A DNA stretch of 64,000 bases from Ficedula albicollis. Its lineage: Eukaryota > Chordata > Aves > Passeriformes > Muscicapidae. Made by a program: the position numbers and the translations under genes. Shown here one piece after another: positions 1 to 54,879 of the stretch; position 1 is the stretch's first letter; each line of letters starts with the position of its first letter. The DNA lies in contig NC_021671.1 of the NCBI RefSeq assembly GCF_000247815.1, forward strand, positions 27,792,463 through 27,856,462, written 5' to 3'. Under the pieces are notes generated by a model. The model had not been told where the DNA came from. It saw nothing but the letters and a program-made list of their open reading frames with translations, and did no database searches.

Positions 1-996
1 ACTGCAGATGCTCCATATGGTTGATTTTCTATTTTCATGTCTTGAATGCACTGTTCTTTCCTTTCCTGTGAGGTTTGGGCAGAGGTGTATGATTTTTATC
101 TGAATTAAAAATGGAAAGTGTTAGGGAAACTGTTTGAATTGATGAAAACAGAGTTGAAGATACTGCCTTGAAAATGTAGTTAGCATGAACCTGTGTTTTT
201 ATAAAGGGCTTTTGCTGTGAACATTGTTTGCTTTAATTGCTTCTAAGCATTCTTTTTTTTCTTCCTTCAAGCAACAACCTGTAGCAAGTGGCTTTCTTGC
301 CCATGTGCTGGGTTAGCACTTGGTGCTATTTAAGAAAAAAAAAATCAACCTTACTGCTTTAATATGCTTGGTCTGAAGCTACATCAGCTTGAGAACTGCT
401 TCAGAGGCAATGAAATCTTTTAGGGAGGGAGTAGGTGGACAGCTGGGAATAGAAATCTCTATCTGGCCTGGGGGTGAATTACTGACATCCGGAGTTATGC
501 TAATGCTAAACTGGGAGTTGGGCAGCCTTCTTATGAGCAAAGTTAGAAATGGATTTTGAATGTGAAAGTCTAGTAAGCTACAAAACCACATCCTCCTCCC
601 ACCCTTTTAATTAAAAAAGGGATAATATATTTTTATACTCTCTTTCTACTGTTGGATTTAATGTATCTCTATTTTTCTTATTAATTTTGGCAGCTAACTT
701 TTATTATGAAAAGATCTGTTGCACCACTTATTACTGTCTAATCTTAAACCTTTGTTCGGGTTTTTTTCATTTTAAACAAAGAGCATAGCAGCATGCTATT
801 TCAGGGTGTTTACTGACTGTATTGGAGGTACTGTTTGAATAGTTTGTATGTCAATGGTATAAAACTCCTAATAGGCTAATAAAACTATTTAGTTAATGGT
901 TATTAATTTGAAAACTGTCCTGGATGTACTTGGGAATACCACCAATAGTATTAACTTCAATAAATTGCATACCCGTGGCTATACAAGTCACCATAA

Positions 997-1194
<198 letters not shown>

Positions 1195-1520
1195 TAGGTA
1201 TCCATGTAAGTATTCCTATAATCTTTAGAGTGTTGACATGCTATTACATTTGCAAAGATTTAAAATAATTTTTTCATATTATATTTGAGCTATATAATAA
1301 ATCTCTAAAATGTTGTGTCAGTTTGTGGAAATGCATGTATCAGCATATGCATGTGTCATGTCCTCCTTTCCCAGGAATATTCACTGTCAAGTGGGAGTAA
1401 AAGAAGGTCTGTGAACATGGGCTTAAAAGTCAAGGCATATGTGTAGCTGTAGCTGTCAGAGCCTGGGTGAGGCTGGTCTGTGGGAATCTGCTCTTGACTG
1501 CTGCCTCCCACCTTAGCACT

Positions 1521-1781
1521 GGCTCAGCAGTACTGTAGGTGCTCCTAGTTTTGACAAAATTCAACATTCAGCTTCTTGTTCTGTTTTTTAAGTAAGTCAG
1601 GCTCAGCAGTACTGTAGGTGCTCCTAGTTTTTGACAAACTTCAGCATTTTTGACAAATTTCAGCATTCAGCTTCTTGTTGTTTTTTAAGTAAGTCGGCAC
1701 TGGCTCAGCAGTACTGTAGGTGCTCCTAGTTTTGACAAAATTCAACATTCAGCTTCTTGTTCTGTTTTTTAAGTAAGTCAG
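1521..1781. repeat. Three-copy tandem repeat, unit about 80-100 bp
   Basis: The motif starting GGCTCAGCAGTACTGTAGG begins at 1521, 1600 and 1702. Each copy runs through TTCAGCTTCTTGTT and ends with TTTTTTAAGTAAGTC. The middle copy carries an extra internal partial duplication of the TTTTGACAAA..TTCAGCATT part. It is intronic in CUL4A. Confidence 0.9.
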
Positions 1782-2115
1782 ATACAGTGACAAGGTGCAG
1801 ATTCTTTCCAGCACTGGTCACTTGATGATGCTTTTGAACTTACAGCCCACCATGGTAACATCTTTGGGCATTCTGCTTTAAAGCTTTCCCCTGAGGGGCA
1901 TTTGACATCAGTACCTGAGCAAACAAACCCAAGCTTTGCCAAACATTTCTGGTGTCGTTACTACTTTATCTAAGGCACGCTTCTAAACCCTCCCTCCCCC
2001 ACAAAAAAAACAGTAGATAAAGTACTGAAGAGCATGTCTTTTCCCTCCCTGCCTGGCTGCTGTGCTTTTGTGAGTTCCTCAGCTGTCTGAAGAGCCTGGC
2101 ATCTTTCTCCAGCCT

Positions 2116-2291
2116 CTTGCTTGTCCAGTGGACATCTCTTGTTCCCAACTTCAGCAGTTTTCCTCCAACTCTGTGTTAGGCTTCTTTTTACTAAACATTG
2201 TTCCTTGCTTGTCCAGTGGACATCTCTTGTTCCCAGCTTCAGCAGTTTTCCTCCAATTCTGTGTTAGGCGTCTTTTTACTAAACATTGTTG
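2116..2291. repeat. Two-copy tandem duplication, 88 bp
   Basis: CTTGCTTGTCCAGTGGACAT starts at 2116 and again at 2204. The two 88-bp copies differ at only a few bases (for example CCAACTCTG versus CCAATTCTG). Intronic. Confidence 0.9.
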
Positions 2292-2876
2292 ATGAGGTCT
2301 GTTCATACTTTGTCTTATTTTTCTCCCACTGGGAAAATTCCTTTTATTGAAATCCTGATGCATATGATGTTGGAGGTAACAAGTTTTATCTAAGATTGCT
2401 CAGTTTTCTATACTTAACAATTAGCTGCTTCATGGAGTAGAGGCACCCATTCCTCATCATCTTATAATGAAACAAGAATCTGATAGAGGTGATTAGATCC
2501 TAAAGATACAAAGAATTCATGCTTTTGAACAAGACTTACAAATTACAGGTAGAATGTCTGATCCAGGGAATCTTATGTTAAGGTGTATGATCAGATTTTA
2601 TTTTTTTTTTTAATAAGCAGAGAAACTTATAATCTGTTATGTGAAAGTTGGACAGGCTGGTAACAGTTCTCTGCTGAAGTGTATGCCTGTGCTAGCATGT
2701 GATCTGGTATTTTTAGGATAATTCTTGTTGCGGTTTTGTTAGCAAAGTCAAAAACAGTATACACACCATTAATATATTCTTTTTCTATATAACATATATA
2801 TACACTATATATTTTAAATGTATATATGATTTTTCAAAAGAATCAACAGTGTAACTAATTTTCAATATTCACATAG

Positions 2877-26669
<23,793 letters not shown>

Positions 26670-28150
26670 AGGGGAAGAAATTGTTCTATTTTAAAGAAAA
26701 AAACCCCTAAAAAATGAAAACCAAAATCATCCACATATATCTTCAGGACACCAAATACCTATGCTGTTCGAGACTTTCCTTTTAGCAGATTTCAGGTTGA
26801 TGTATATTATTCAACCAGCTGCATGCACTGCTGTGGAAGAGAAGCAAAATGACATGTTAATTGATCATTTTTGTCAAGACTTACTAATTTTAAATGTCCT
26901 GGGGTTTTTTTCTCTTTAGCTAATCTTTTGTTCGCTTGGGTTCTTCAAAATTTAGTTTTATAGTTTTGTTTAACAATGTCATTGAAGTTGGATGGAAAGG
27001 TAAAATCACCTGTGTGAGAAATACTTCCATGATGGATGCAAGTCTGGTTTCTTCATTTAGGTGTTCCTTACTGCATCCATAAAGTCCCTAAATGCTGCAT
27101 TCTTTAGCTACAGTGACAACTTGGGTAACTTTTTAAAAACCCTACATTGATGAACATATATGTAAAGCAGTGTTGTTGAAATACACTGAAGTTTTGCACC
27201 ATGAAAACCCTTAAACTTGTGTTAATTTTCTTTCAAGTTATTACAAACTTCAGTCTGGTTTGGATAAATCAGGTTTTGAAGTGAGATTCTTGAAGTGCCA
27301 AGAGGACAACTGCATTCATGTGTGTACTGAGTTGTTGGATTATTTAGCTAAAATATGGATTGTTCTATTATTACTACTTCTGCTGGCTTGGGTGGCAAAG
27401 ATTAGATCTGAGTCAGAGGCCCTACCTCATTTTAGGGCAGCAAGTGTATTTCACTGTTTCTGTAATTGCCGTAACATTTAGTTCTGCCTTGAAAATAACA
27501 TCCAGGGAACCTAGTGTACAGCATGCTCCACTTTAAGAAAACAAAACCTTTTTTTAAAAAAATACTTTTATGGTCTCAATATTGGGAAGGCATAGCTTTT
27601 TGTCTTGAAAGACTAAGAATTTTGTGAGTACTTTGTTACATATTGTACATATGTAAGTTGATTTGAATTAAAAAGTGAAAGATGCTGTAGATCCCTTAGA
27701 TAACTGTAACTATAAGGAAGACACCTTTTCTGGTAATACTTGTAAGACTGTCTATTTTCCTGATGTCTACTGGTATGTTTCATTCTGAAAAAGAGCTACC
27801 AAAGGAGTTCTGATCACTACATAAATGAGAATTTAACTGAGCAATATTTTCTTGGGAGATACGTTACTAAGTTTATGTAACATGGGGTTTGTGCATCAAT
27901 TAAAAGGCCACTTAAAGTAAACAATGCTATGAGGTGACAACTTGTGAAACTACATATTAAAATCTGTATTCTGTCCTCTGGTGTCATTAATTGTATTGCA
28001 GTCTGAATTATTTTTGTTCCCTTTGTGTTTAGAAACTAAACATGTTTAGTTTATTGTATTTAAAGCGTATTTAATATTATAATTTAATGTAGACTTATTT
28101 TAATATTTGGATCTGGAGTTAATGCAAATAAAATCTTTGATGCATATTAA
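26670..28150 (+). other. CUL4A: CUL4A 3'UTR with poly(A) signal
   Basis: AT-rich non-coding sequence follows the stop. A canonical AATAAA lies at 28127-28132, so cleavage is expected near 28150. No conserved reading frame is seen. The exact cleavage site is inferred; an earlier end cannot be excluded by eye. Confidence 0.7.
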
Positions 28151-29734
28151 GTTAATTTCTTAGCCTTTGTGAGAATGTGGCACTTCAGTTTATTTTTGTG
28201 GTTGGTTTTTTAGTGTTATATTATTCACTTTGTAATTCACTTTTTATGTATATGGAAACCAATGAGCTCCATCTGACCAGACTTCTAAACCAAAAAGGAC
28301 TATGTGCCTCACAGAAAGGTAGTGGCCAGAGAGGCTTTATCCACACTGAAAGCTGGCAGTAGTGTGCAGTAGCCTGTTAGGAAGCAGTGAGAATGTACTG
28401 CCTGCCCCTTCTGAACCTACATGTTCTGGTTCAGTAGTTTTAAACAACAGCTTAAAGCAGTGGTGTTATCCTGAAGATGACTGAAATGGTTCTGCCTCAA
28501 GAAGCAGTGTTAATTAAAAGTGCTGAGATGTACAGTTTTTCTTAATTGCCACAGACCAAGACCTCTTTGGCCACGTTATTCTGGTCTAGCAATTAAAAAT
28601 TAGTTCTTTCACAGCAGTGGAAATTATGAAGCCTATCTTTGTGCTGGATACCCTTGGTAACCCAACTTTATCATCCCCTGCAAACAACCTCAAGTACTCA
28701 GACAGGTTCTCCTTGGTTCTGCCTTTCTGCTTGTGGGAGTGGGGGTATTGTTCCTCATCCAGCTACTGATCTCAGGCCATCCCCTTAAACCCCTGAAGCT
28801 ACAGAAAATGTCATGATCCCAGAAGACTTTTACTCTTCCATACTGGTCTGTAAGTGGCTTCAGACATTCAAAAGCTTTGTGAGACTGAGAGGCCAGGTAA
28901 TTGTGACTCCTTTTCTCAGGTCCTCATTTTTAATTTGATTTCCTCAAATTTTTCTTCCTGGGATGTTTTATTTGCTGAACCAAACAGGTAAGCAGTTACT
29001 TTATGACTCAGCATGGAAATCACTTCTCTGTAGTGAGATAGCTGTAGCTTTTGGGTAGCTGGTGATAGAATTTGGCTGAGCAGTGTACCTCAATCAGTTG
29101 GTTCTTTGGGGTCACGTTGCCTGAGTGTACCTGTACCTACAGGGTTGTTAAACATTTCTTTCTAGAAAATCACCTAGTGTTGAAGATGTTCGGCAGTAGC
29201 AAAGTAGCAGATTTGCTCTACAGAGCATCTATGTTCAGGTACGGCTGGGAAACGTGGATCTTGGCAATTCAGTGTCCTTGGAACAAATTGTAGCAGCTTC
29301 TATGGAATGACAAAAATAAGGGCAGGAGCCTGGATACAGCTGGGGGCTCTTTAACTTACTCAAACATATATCATATACATTTAAAAAGCAGTTTTCTAAC
29401 TGTGACACACTGTTATCTAGCCCAGCATTTCCCGAGGGAAAGTGAGTGTGAGAATGCAGGCTGGGGGCTGACTTGAAGGTGCTTCCCGAGCCTGGCAGTT
29501 ATAGCTGCCCTTAACCAGCCTCCTTTCCGCCCTTTCCTTGGGTCTTTTTTTCTTAGTTCTGTATTTTAGTTTCCCCTGGATTCCTTTATCTGAACCTGAG
29601 TTTACCATTCAACTCTCCTGATCTGCTGCAGTTTTTTTCATCCTTTCTTTGTGCTATACATCTTTGGGGGAAAAAAAAATTACACACACTTCAGGTAACT
29701 TCAATGTCTCAATTTGTTATGCAGATCTACCTAT

Positions 29735-30456
29735 GCACTGGTCCAGGCAGGGGGACACAGTAGCTGGGAAGCTGCCTGATGGAAAAGGACCTGGGGGTGC
29801 TGGCTGACAGTGTCTGAACATGAGCCAGCAGTGCCCAGGTGGCCAAGAAGGCCAATGGCAACCTGGCCTGTATCAGCAATAGTGTGGCCAGCAGGACCAG
29901 GGATTGTTCCCCTGTACTCAGCACTGATGAGGCCACTCCTCAAATCCTGTATTCAGTTCTGGGCCCTTCACTGCAAGAAAGACACTGAGGGGCTGGAGAG
30001 TGTCCAGAGAAGGGCAGTGGAGCTGGGGAAGGGTCTGGAGCACAAGTCCTATGAGGAGCAGCTTGGGGAACTGGAGTAGTTAAGGCTGGAAAAAAGAAGG
30101 CTCAGGAAGGGAGCCTTATTGCTCTCTACAACTGCCTGAAAGGAGGCTGTAGCCAGGTGGGATTGGTCTCTTCTTCCAAGTAACAAGTGACAGGATCAGA
30201 GGGAAAAGACCTCAAGCTGTGCCAGGGGGGGCTTAGATTGGATATTAGGAAAAATTTCTTTACTGAAAGGGTTGTCAATCAAGCTGGATTAAGCTGTCCA
30301 GGGAAGTGATGAAGTCACTATCCCTGTGGGTATTTAAAACACCTAAAGATGTGGCACTTAGGGACATAGTTTAGTTGTAGGCTATGCAGTGCTGGGTTAT
30401 CAGTTGAACTCAGTGATGTTTTGAGGTTATTTTCCAACCTAAATAGTTCCATTCTG
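29735..30456 (+). mobile_element. CR1 LINE fragment with reverse-transcriptase C-terminal remnant
   Basis: A decayed reading frame (29810-30079) contains [23 protein letters not shown] and [15 protein letters not shown], which match the end of the CR1 reverse-transcriptase ORF. It is followed by CR1 3'UTR-like sequence (GGAAAAATTTCTTTACTGAA, GGTTATTTTCCAACCTAAAT, AGTTCCATTCTG). An upstream stop and frame shifts show it is inactive. It is about 720 bp long and 5'-truncated. Confidence 0.88.
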
Positions 30457-31106
30457 TTTGTAGGTTTATTATCTTTGGCAGGTACGTTCAGGAGAGCGGA
30501 CTCTGCACCATGAACTTGGGTTAGCCATTCCTAACAAATCTCTTCAGAAAGGAAGTAACTGTGTGAAGTCAGGTAATACTCAGCAAAAGGCCATGGGAAA
30601 ATAGAGTCACGTTTGTGGAAATTCTTTCCTGGTAAAAATTCTTAGCCTGAACTCTGTCTCCCTTGCTTGTACTCTGCCTTGACCTCACAGGACAGCTTTA
30701 ACTGTAGTAATGGCTCCTAACTCTCCTAGGTGCTTCCCATGAGCAGCCCATTCTGCATCCATGGCTCTGCAGAAAGGCCAGGGAATGCATCATGATTCAT
30801 ATCTGGGCCTGTGGGCATGTTGGCTGGCCAGCAGCTCTGTCAGATGAAATGTGGAGGGGCTGGGTATGGACTATGATTTCCCTCAGAGACAGCACTAATT
30901 TGGACCTCCAGGCTGTGTATACAGCAGCTTCTACAGAAGCTATAGTTCTATTTGTTTACGTCTTACCCTGCTATCACGTTTGGTTGATGTCAGCCAGCAA
31001 GTTACCACGCAGTGGGGCTGATGGCCAACACGGTTGTGCAAGACTTGATGCATTTGTCTAACAAACACCGTGGTAATACCTGTACTGAAAGGATGTGGAA
31101 ATTGGT

Positions 31107-31135
31107 ATGGTGCCTTCTCGGCACCATTAAATAAA
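31107..31135 (+). promoter_or_regulatory. Perfect hairpin followed by AATAAA
   Basis: An 8-bp perfect inverted repeat (ATGGTGCC, loop TTCTC, GGCACCAT) at 31107-31127 is followed three bases later by AATAAA at 31130-31135. The arrangement resembles a poly(A)-site hairpin as in some LTR R regions, but no LTR ends were identified. Confidence 0.3.
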
Positions 31136-32506
31136 GGCCTAGTGAGCTAATGATCCACAGCATGGAAGGTCAACATCATTCTCTGCTGTTAACCTTATGT
31201 TCTTTATTTACCAAATTTTACCACAATACTGTTGCTTTATGCAACTTACATACATGTATATAGTGATGATTTTTTGGTAGCAATCCAAGCAGCTGCCATT
31301 TTTTCATTCATAGATGCCTACTGATTTTCCAGCAGAGAGACAGAATACTGCAAACCAAGTTTAAACCTGACCTTGGGCTTCCCTCTCCATTTGTCTTGCG
31401 GCAAATTTTGTGTTCCACAGACCTTCCTCCACTTCCAGTGCAGGTTCCAAAAACAGTCATCCAAAATGAGAACAACCGATGTCCCACCTCCATTACCCTC
31501 AACTCCTCTGCAGATGAGTCATTCAAACACTTGACCAGAGCTGCTCATTATGTCCTTTTCCAAACTTACTTCTGCTTTTGGCAATGCATGGCAGGAATAA
31601 AGATTGCTAGAAGTGTTGCAGGGAAAAAGAAACAAACTAAAATAATAAAATACTGTGTCTAAAAATGCACAGAAAAAAATACAGCGTTAAAAAAATAAAT
31701 ATGTGTTTATAGCAATAGCAATGAAAATGTAAGGCAGATCCCCATGATACTATAAGGAGCAACTAAACTTACCCAGGATGTTTTGGGGAAACAGGAACTG
31801 TGAGTGAACTGAGACAAAGAACAAGGAAAGGTCAAGTACCAGCAGCTGAACTTGACTTTAGCAGCTGGGAGTAGCTAAATTGCATTTCAAATGGGTTCAA
31901 AGTAAGAATGTATGAAGGCAGCTTGGGAGCAGAAATCATTCTGCCTCAGAGATGATTAATCTGGAGCAGCCTGTAGTGAGGACAGCAACTATCTGGCAGT
32001 CATTGTGAGAAAGCAGAGGCACACTGCTATTAGCACACATTCCAATTGTACTAGAAACAGGATTTCAGGAGCACGGATACATGCTTCTGAGGTTTCACAT
32101 GAAGTAGGCATATCCCTAACAGTGTGGGTAAGAGAGAGCATTAGATTACAACGTGATCAAATGACCTAGGCTGTCCATCTCCATTACATCTGAGAATGTT
32201 TACAAACTAACTTAACCTTTTCTGGTTTTCTTAAAAAAAAAAAAGAAAAAAGGGATTCCTTAAAAACCTTCAGACCTCTAAAGCTATGTGAAATTGCAAT
32301 TTTTACCCATGCAAGCACAGGGCAGTAGCAGCCCCTGTTTTGTCTTGGAACACGTGTGACTCATATATATACACAGACAGAACACTTCAGAAGTAACAGA
32401 CCAACAACTTCAATGTTTTTATACAGCTGGGACTGTATAATTCTCTGCGAGGCGACTGTACTCACCTCAGACTGCCTTTAGGTTGAGTGGCAGGGAGCTC
32501 AGCGGG

Positions 32507-32916
<410 letters not shown>

Positions 32917-32963
32917 TTTTTTCAAGCAGAAGACGGCATACGATATCGGTCTCGGCATTCCTG
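32917..32963 (-). other. Illumina P7 adapter/flow-cell oligo contamination
   Basis: T6 (32917-32922) is followed by CAAGCAGAAGACGGCATACG, then ATAT and CGGTCTCGGCATTCCTG (32923-32963). This matches the Illumina paired-end primer carrying P7 at 40 of 41 positions. The single difference is T for G at 32944. This is synthetic sequence, not genomic. Confidence 0.97.
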
Positions 32964-52060
<19,097 letters not shown>

Positions 52061-52930
52061 TTACTTGCACTAAAATCCAGCATAGATGAACAGCAATTGC
52101 AAGAGGCTGGGGGAAAAAAATCCCCCTTCGTTTCCCCTGAACTGGTTGATATTGTAAGGTAACATCTTTTCTTGCAAATTGCTTCTTTAAAGTCTGCTTT
52201 ATTAAATGTGAAATCATCTTGCAGCATTTAACTATGCACAAAAATAACTTCTGAAGATTCTGGTGTTTAATTTTGCTAACTAGTTTTAATATTTACCCAC
52301 TTAGAAACAAGCTAAAAGTTTTTAAGGGTGCATTTTTGGAATTTGTGTGAGATCATGTCAGCTACAGATTCCAGAGAAGGATGTTGCTAACTCTGACTCA
52401 ATTTCAGAACTCTTAACAAAGGGAAAAGGTTCATTATTTGCACCACTGCCATTGAGCGATGATAAGTACACTGATGATGCATTTGAAAAAATTTAGTAAC
52501 AACTGACAAAATTGAAATCTAAAATCTGAACTTCACCTTGTCTCTTAGGTGTGTATTTTTTACTAAGCTTTAAACTCAATGCCTGGCACATGCAGGGTGT
52601 GAACGACGCAATATTCAAACCTTACAGGAACTCTTTATGATTGGACAACTCCCCTGTTTGATATTTTTGATGCTATGCCAGTTTGTTAGGAGCTGGTACT
52701 TTTTTAAAATGGGTGTTATTTTTATTTACTTTTTTTTGTAAAGTGATTTCAGTCTATTCTGTTGGAAGGTTCAGAGAGATCCTGTTACTGCACATGTGTA
52801 CAATATAGATCTCAATCTGCTGATTCTATTGCTTTAAACTTGGCTGGGGGGTTGTACACTTTAAGGATCAGTTCTTATGTATGCATTGCCTGTAACAATG
52901 CTAATAAAGACTTTTTTTCTGTATTTCTTA
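52061..52930 (+). other. LAMP1: LAMP1 3'UTR with poly(A) signal
   Basis: Sequence after the stop runs to a canonical AATAAA at 52903-52908 followed by a T-rich stretch, so cleavage is expected near 52925-52930. Confidence 0.75.
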
Positions 52931-54390
52931 GTATTGCTGATCACTCTTAAAACCATTTGTTGACCATTCATTGAGTGTTGAAGTCATGATTTGGCTATAC
53001 TTGGAAACCTTCAAACATTCTTTAGTGTGGAGTTAAAGAAGTGCTTAAGTTTTTTCTCCGTGGCACAAAGGAAGACCTTAACGTGTGTGTTGGAATCAGG
53101 TTCGTTTTGCACTTTGTGTTTGGAAACAAGGAAAGCTATGTGTCGGTAACCTGAGACCTGGAGAAGTTAACTCTTTAAACTGCCCCTTCCTGAGACATGT
53201 TGCTACAGCAGTCTGCCTGGCTAAGCCTCACTTTCTGACTGTGCTGCTAAGGTTCTTAGTCTAAGGACTGTGTAAATGACATTTCACGTTTGATTTTGAA
53301 GCTGGCCTCTTACCACAAAGTAGGAAACATACATCTGCTGAGGGCAACCAGGACACACCAAAACGTTGCACAGAAGACTCCTGACCAAGAGAACCTGATG
53401 CAGGGGCAGCAAGGCTGCTGTACTGTGGACCAATGCCCTGTGACCTTGAAGGTACCTGGAAGCTATGAATTTTGCTAGTAGTGAATAATGTTTCCTAATA
53501 CCTGCTGACATACTAGGAGTATGTTACTGCTACTATCCTTATAATACATACTTGAGGAAAAAGGTGTATGTCTGGTACCATAAAGGATAGGATGGCCCAG
53601 ACTCACTGCTGAGTAACAGTCTTTAGTTGTCTAGAAGAGCACTCTTCTACTTCTCTGAAAAAGGCAATTTTTTTTCCCTGCTGAGGAATGAAAAAAATCT
53701 CAGTTTGTGGAATAGGGGAAAGCCATGCTTCACAGGGATGCTGAGGAATGAAAAAAATCTCAGTTTGTGGGATAGGGGAAAGCCGTGCTTCACAGGGATT
53801 TTTTTCCCTGCTGAGGAATGAAAAAAATCTCAGTTTGTGGAATAGGGGAAAGCCATGCTTCACAGGGAGAAGAGAACTTGACGTCTGAGAAGGACTGTGC
53901 TATTAAAAGGTGAGGCTTTCCACAGTAGTTGTTGCACAGGGACCATAAAACCCCACACAGTGCTCCAGTTTTCTTCCTTTCCCCAGCTGGAAGGAGAGGA
54001 TTTGGCCACCAGAGGGCTCTGTATGGACAAAAAAGCAATTCCCAGACTCCTGGCCCCAGCAGGGCTGGAAGTGGCCTGGTGCCAATGCAGACTTTGGAAC
54101 TACCCAGTATCTTCCCCTGTCAAAGAAGTCTGTTCGTGGACATCTTTACAAGTGTTTCTCCTCAAATTTTTAGGGGGACAGGTGTGGGAGAATTGCACGA
54201 CAGCTGCTCTATTTCACACTGCATAGATCAACTGCCAGTGAAGATCACTGATTGCTCTCTTGCCCTGCACTTTGCTGTATTTGAGTTCCTCAAGTGAGAA
54301 CAGTGAGGAAAAAGATGATTGTATTCCAGCCACTGACTGGCAGTCAGGACCCAGATCACATATTTTACTCTCTACACCAAGGAACAGGTT
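52931..54390. other. LAMP1-GRTP1 convergent intergenic region
   Basis: About 1.5 kb lies between two convergent 3' ends. It contains the three-copy repeat at 53669-53868. No gene was recognised. Confidence 0.75.
53669..53868. repeat. Three-copy tandem repeat, unit 60-70 bp
   Basis: GCTGAGGAATGAAAAAAATC then TCAGTTTGTGG.ATAGGGGAA and AGCC.TGCTTCACAGGGA starts at 53680, 53740 and 53810. The first and third copies are preceded by TTTTTTTCCCT. No unique spacers are present, so this is not a CRISPR-like array. Confidence 0.92.
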
Positions 54391-54789
54391 CTGACAAATT
54401 AAATTAATTTATTTTGTACAAATGGTAATAGTGTCACAGTTAACACAATAATACATAATTTTATACATCTCTTTGCTTTCAATATTACAAAATTCCCTGG
54501 GACTATTCTTTTAAAAGGAGGGTCCTGACACTGATCACATTCTAGTCTGAAGATACCTTAATTCTTAAAAAATAAAAACAACACACCACCAACAACACTA
54601 ACAGAACCACCAGTTCCAGATATCAAATCTGACATACAGTACAAAGTGTTAACACACTTACTTGAAAGGCAGGAAAAATTGGTCAAGTGTCAATTAATTC
54701 ATGGAAAGCTTAAAGTGTGCTTTAATCAGTGCAAATAGAGGAATGTGTCAATTGCTGCAGTATCTGACCACCTGGTTACATCTGGCACG
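54391..54789 (-). other. GRTP1: GRTP1 3'UTR with poly(A) signal
   Basis: On the - strand, sequence after the GRTP1 stop reaches AATAAA (TTTATT at 54408-54413 on the + strand), giving a UTR of about 400 bases. The end is inferred. Confidence 0.6.
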
Positions 54790-54879
54790 TTATCCCTGAG
54801 AAAGCAACTTCTCCCTGCAAGTCTCTCGGAGTTTGTTGATTGTTGCCATGGATAAGCTTCCAGGATCACTGAATATTTT
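54790..54879 (-). CDS. GRTP1: GRTP1 last coding exon
   Basis: 29 codons plus TAA, KIFSDPGSLSMATINKL to CREKLLSQG. The acceptor is TTTACCCTCAG. It is too short for an ORF scan but fits the GRTP1 C-terminus. Confidence 0.92.
   Translation of the reverse strand, partial: KIFSDPGSLSMATINKLRETCREKLLSQG

Larger units (their letters stand above)
28151..32480. other. CUL4A-LAMP1 intergenic region
   Basis: No conserved gene was seen. It contains a CR1 copy and a hairpin followed by AATAAA, listed separately. The sequence remains AT-rich up to about 32440, just before the GC-rich minisatellite and poly-C artefact. Confidence 0.75.

Noticed and set aside
29727..30079. Several overlapping ORFs on both strands near 29.8 kb
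   Set aside because: They fall inside a decayed CR1 LINE. Only the + frame resembles the CR1 reverse transcriptase end, and it is broken.
53669..53868. Regularly repeated units that might suggest a CRISPR-like array
   Set aside because: The copies are directly adjacent, without unique spacers, and lie in vertebrate intergenic DNA. It is a minisatellite.
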